Shown here one piece after another: positions 24,105 through 26,492 of a DNA stretch of 26,492 bases (position 1 is its first letter; each line of letters opens with the position of its first letter). Source of the DNA: an uncultured Sutterella sp. GTDB lineage: Bacteria > Pseudomonadota > Gammaproteobacteria > Burkholderiales > Burkholderiaceae_F. The DNA is taken from NCBI GenBank assembly GCA_900770335.1, contig CAAGKD010000100.1:1-26492 (forward strand), given 5' to 3'. The position numbers and the translations under genes were made by a program. The notes under the pieces are model-generated. The model saw only the letters and a program-made list of their open reading frames with translations, did not search any database and had not been told where the DNA came from.

Positions 24105-24935
24105 ATGGCGAGCGCGCTGCCCATCGGCATCCTGGACTCCGGATTCGGAGGCCTTTCCGTCACGCGCGCGATCCGCGCGCGCCTGCCCCATGAATCGATC
24201 GTCTTCGCGGCCGACTGCGCCTGCGCGCCCTACGGCGACAGGGACGAGGCGTACATCCTCAAGCGCCTCGAGGCCGTCGTCGGCTTTCTGCTCGAGCGGC
24301 GCGTGAAGGCGATCGTCTTCGCCTGCAACACGGCCACGGCCGTCGGCATCCGCGCCTTTCGCGAGCGCCTCGAGGACGGCCGGGGCGGCATGCCGATCAT
24401 CGGCATCGAGCCGGCGGTCTTCCCCGCGGTCCGGCACACGCGCGGCGGCGTGATCGGCGTTCTCGCCACGAGCCGCACGCTCGCGAGCGCGAAGTACCGC
24501 GTCGTGCGCGACCGGGCCCTTGACTGGGCGCTCGTGCAGCGCCCCATGCCCGTCACGATCCGGGACGTTCCGTGCCCGGGCCTGATGGAGTGCGTCGAGC
24601 GGGGCGAATTCAATTCGCCCGAGCTCCACGACCTTCTGCGCCGCTACGTCGATCCGCTCGCGGCGGCCGGAGCCGACGAGATCGTCCTCGGCTGCACGCA
24701 CTACCCCTTCCTCGCGAAGGCGATCAGCGCGCATGCGCCGCGCGCGCACCTCATCGACCCGGCGCCGGCCGTGGCCGAGCAGCTCGAGCGCAGGCTCGCC
24801 TTTCTCAATCTCGCGGCGCCTCCCTCGACCAAGCCCGCCTGCGCGTCGTTTCACGCGACGGGCGCGACGAGCGCGCGCGAAGCGGTGCTGAGAAGCCTCT
24901 GGCCGGGCGAGCCGCGGCTCCTCGAGCTTGCCTGA
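24105..24935 (+). CDS. murI: Glutamate racemase
   Basis: Cofactor-independent racemase giving D-glutamate for peptidoglycan. It has 276 residues. ILDSGFGGLSVTRAI at 9-23 contains the acid/base Asp and Ser. The two catalytic cysteines are C74 (VFACNTATAV) and C197 (LGCTHYPFLAKAI). APYGDRDE near 41-48 is the substrate loop. AAAGGAGGTGA just before the ATG is complementary to nearly the whole anti-Shine-Dalgarno, and it includes the transporter's stop codon. It ends 20 bases from a convergent thioesterase gene, with no terminator in between. Confidence 0.95.
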   Translation: MASALPIGILDSGFGGLSVTRAIRARLPHESIVFAADCACAPYGDRDEAYILKRLEAVVGFLLERRVKAIVFACNTATAVGIRAFRERLEDGRGGMPIIGIEPAVFPAVRHTRGGVIGVLATSRTLASAKYRVVRDRALDWALVQRPMPVTIRDVPCPGLMECVERGEFNSPELHDLLRRYVDPLAAAGADEIVLGCTHYPFLAKAISAHAPRAHLIDPAPAVAEQLERRLAFLNLAAPPSTKPACASFHATGATSAREAVLRSLWPGEPRLLELA

Positions 24936-24955
24936 AGGACTTCGGGACTTCGCGC

Positions 24956-25423
24956 TCAGGCCCGCAGCTCAAGCTCGGGCTCGTCCTCCGAGCGCAGGTA
25001 GGGCGCGAACGCGACCCGGAGCACCTCGGGGATCGGGGTCTTCTCGAACTCGCCCCTCTCGTCGAGCCGCACGCAGACCATCGTCTCGACGCAGCACAGG
25101 CGCGGCTCCTCGCCGGAGGCGGTCTTCGCCGAGAGCGTGAGCGCAAAGCGTATCGACGTGCGGCCCATGCGCTCGACCCAGACGCGTCCGTCAAGGACGT
25201 CTCCGGGCCGCGAGGGCGCGGCGAAGTCCGTGCGCACGCCCACGACGGGAAAGCCCACGCCGTAGCGGCGGATCTCGATGAACCCCACGCCCGCGACCTC
25301 ATGGAGGAAGTCCTCGTGGAGCTCGTTGAGAAGACGGTAGTAGCTCGGGTGGTAGACGATCCCCGCGGGATCGCAGTCGCCGAAGTGGATGGGAACGGGC
25401 CTCTCGAAGACCTGATGAGCCAT
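24956..25423 (-). CDS. 4-hydroxybenzoyl-CoA-type thioesterase (hot-dog fold)
   Basis: Cytosolic acyl-CoA thioesterase of the 4HBT/YbgC hot-dog family. It has 155 residues. HFGDCDPAGIVYHPSYYRLL at 13-32 is very close to Pseudomonas 4-hydroxybenzoyl-CoA thioesterase, with D18 matching its catalytic Asp17. TDFAAPSRPGDVLDGRVWVE and the later beta strands match the fold. AAAGGAGAGA is a strong ribosome site. It lies 70 bases downstream of the formamidase-type gene on the same strand, so the two may act on an aromatic metabolite. An aryl-CoA substrate is plausible but not proven; YbgC-like housekeeping activity is the alternative. Confidence 0.8.
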   Translation of the reverse strand: MAHQVFERPVPIHFGDCDPAGIVYHPSYYRLLNELHEDFLHEVAGVGFIEIRRYGVGFPVVGVRTDFAAPSRPGDVLDGRVWVERMGRTSIRFALTLSAKTASGEEPRLCCVETMVCVRLDERGEFEKTPIPEVLRVAFAPYLRSEDEPELELRA

Positions 25424-25493
25424 GGCGGATCTCTCCTTTGTGCAGCGAAAACGGATCCGCCGATCCTAGCAGGCCGCCCGCGCCGCCGACCGG

Positions 25494-26129
25494 TCAGGGC
25501 GTGAGCGAGCGCAGGACCGCGCGCACGGGGCTCGCCTCAACTCCCTCCATCGGCAGCGGCAACGCGATGAGCTCGTACTCGCCCGCGGGCACCTCCGAAA
25601 GATCGAGGTTCTCGAGAATCGCCATGCGGTTGGAGAGGGCGATGCGGTGCGCGACGAGAAGCGTGCTCTCCGCGGGATCGATCGACGGGGCGTCCACGCC
25701 GACGAGCCCGACGCCGAGGCCCGCGAGCTCGCGCACGAGCTGGGGCTTCAGGGCGCGGAATTCAGGTGTCCACTGCCAGGGGCGCTGCCGGCGCGTCTTG
25801 AAGAGGATCCGCGGCGGAATCGAGTCGTCCGGAATGTTCTCCGGGCCGATCGCGTCCGTCGAGTCGTCGTCCGAGAGGTCGATGACGAGGCACCGGCCGA
25901 GGAAGGTCTCGAGCCGCAGCGACGCGGCGTCGGCCGCCTCGCGGTCGAGGTGCATGGGCGCGTCCGCATGAGCGCCCACGTGCGGCGAGAACGTGAGCGT
26001 CGAGACGTTCGCGGCCGCGCCGTCGGAGATCCGCTCGCTCCAATAGATCTGGAAGGGCGTGTCGCCCGGAAAGACCGGCGTGCGCCGGCCGAGCGGCGGA
26101 GGGATGTCCCAGATGCGGCGCTGCGCCAT
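25494..26129 (-). CDS. kynB: Kynurenine formamidase-type cyclase-family hydrolase
   Basis: Metal hydrolase of the cyclase/KynB family, probably cleaving N-formylkynurenine to kynurenine and formate. It has 211 residues. WDIPPPLGRRTPVFPGDTPF at 7-26 is the KynB start. SPHVGAHADAPMH at 48-60 is the metal site (H50, H54, D56). VGVDAPSIDPAEST near 140 and PAGEYELIALPLPMEG near 185, then ASPVRAVLRSL, match KynB at the C-terminus. GGGAGGCATCA precedes the ATG; the frame continues upstream but without a ribosome site. No kynA or kynU is nearby, so the tryptophan-degradation role is uncertain. Confidence 0.82.
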   Translation of the reverse strand: MAQRRIWDIPPPLGRRTPVFPGDTPFQIYWSERISDGAAANVSTLTFSPHVGAHADAPMHLDREAADAASLRLETFLGRCLVIDLSDDDSTDAIGPENIPDDSIPPRILFKTRRQRPWQWTPEFRALKPQLVRELAGLGVGLVGVDAPSIDPAESTLLVAHRIALSNRMAILENLDLSEVPAGEYELIALPLPMEGVEASPVRAVLRSLTP

Positions 26130-26186
26130 TGATGCCTCCCGTTCGTGCACTCTCTCGTTCGGATCCGCCGGCATGCTCCTGCTGCG

Positions 26187-26212
26187 GCGCCTCCTCCGTT
26201 CGAAGGAGGCGC
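26187..26212 (-). other. Hairpin in the leader of the formamidase gene
   Basis: A perfect 9-bp stem (26187-26195 with 26204-26212) with an 8-base loop, about 58 bases before the kynB start. No T-run on either side. It could be a leader structure or protein site. The rest of the 249-base divergent gap (26130-26378) shows no clear promoter. Confidence 0.4.
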
Positions 26213-26378
26213 GCTCATGCCTCGGACGGATTCCGATTGTAGGTTCGGAGCGCGGCGGGCTCGCTATGCTTCGGGGTGCTTTCCGAACTCCGGAGCGCCG
26301 CCTCCCGCGCGACTCTTGCGCACGGTCGAGCGCAGTGAGCATTTCTCCGGATTTCCATTCACCACCGGACCCGACTCC

Positions 26379-26492
26379 ATGCAGAACTCCGAATTCATCC
26401 GCCTCCTCGCCTCCCGCCGCTCCCAGGGCCCGAAGATGCAGCGCGCGCCAGCCCCGGACGGCGAGGCGCTCCGCGCCGCCGCGCTCGCCGCG
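26379..26492 (+). CDS. Start of a probable nitroreductase-family protein, cut by the window edge
   Basis: The frame from ATG 26379 is open to the last base, 38 codons. SEFIRLLASRRSQGPKMQRA and then PAPDGEALRAAALAA resemble the first helices of small nitroreductases of the YdjA type, where RRS contacts FMN phosphate and PAP begins the next segment. No strong ribosome site is visible. The call rests on this short N-terminus only, and no FMN or catalytic region beyond it can be seen. Confidence 0.5.
   Translation, partial: MQNSEFIRLLASRRSQGPKMQRAPAPDGEALRAAALAA

Noticed and set aside
24936..24955. Tandem GGACTTCG repeat between murI and the thioesterase gene
   Set aside because: Only two short copies in a 20-base gap; likely chance.

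Overview
The window looks like chromosome of a high-GC betaproteobacterium, most probably of the Burkholderiales and plausibly a gut-type Sutterellaceae member. This is inferred from very GC-rich coding DNA, a tmRNA tag ending in RFALAA, the gene orders gyrA-serC, tsaE-amiC and fba-purC-purE-purK-sua5, and a Tat-exported molybdenum oxidoreductase. No genus-level marker was tested. I see no insertion sequence, phage, CRISPR array or integration scar.

Left part (1-9053). A minus-strand block gyrA-serC-cmk runs off the left edge, with serC and cmk overlapping by ATGA. Divergent from gyrA are an MTA/SAH-deaminase-family amidohydrolase, an OmpA-type lipid-free outer-membrane protein with a long leader, phosphoglycolate phosphatase, the tmRNA gene ssrA and a TorD-like chaperone.

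Middle (9146-15360). A two-gene minus-strand operon encodes a Tat-exported molybdopterin oxidoreductase and its four-cluster ferredoxin partner. It converges on the TorD-like chaperone that probably matures it, and no membrane anchor gene is present. Across an AT-rich regulatory gap lies a large DUF748/AsmA-like envelope protein with three roughly 220-residue repeats. tRNA-Thr(CGT) follows, with its own promoter.

Right part (15361-26492). tsaE overlaps the amidase gene amiC. Next come class II aldolase (fba), diacylglycerol kinase (dgkA), and purC, purE, purK and sua5 (IMP synthesis plus t6A synthesis). A drug/metabolite transporter is tightly coupled to glutamate racemase (murI). A convergent minus-strand pair encodes a kynurenine-formamidase-type hydrolase and a 4HBT thioesterase. 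The right edge holds the start of a probable nitroreductase.

Most of the window is housekeeping. The points most worth a second look are the anchorless molybdoenzyme with an unusual N-terminal cysteine spacing, the Gln at the GyrA position equivalent to E. coli Asp87, the charge-altered tmRNA tag, the structured purC-purE gap, and the triplicated DUF748 architecture. I did not find a clearly new multi-gene defence or mobile system.
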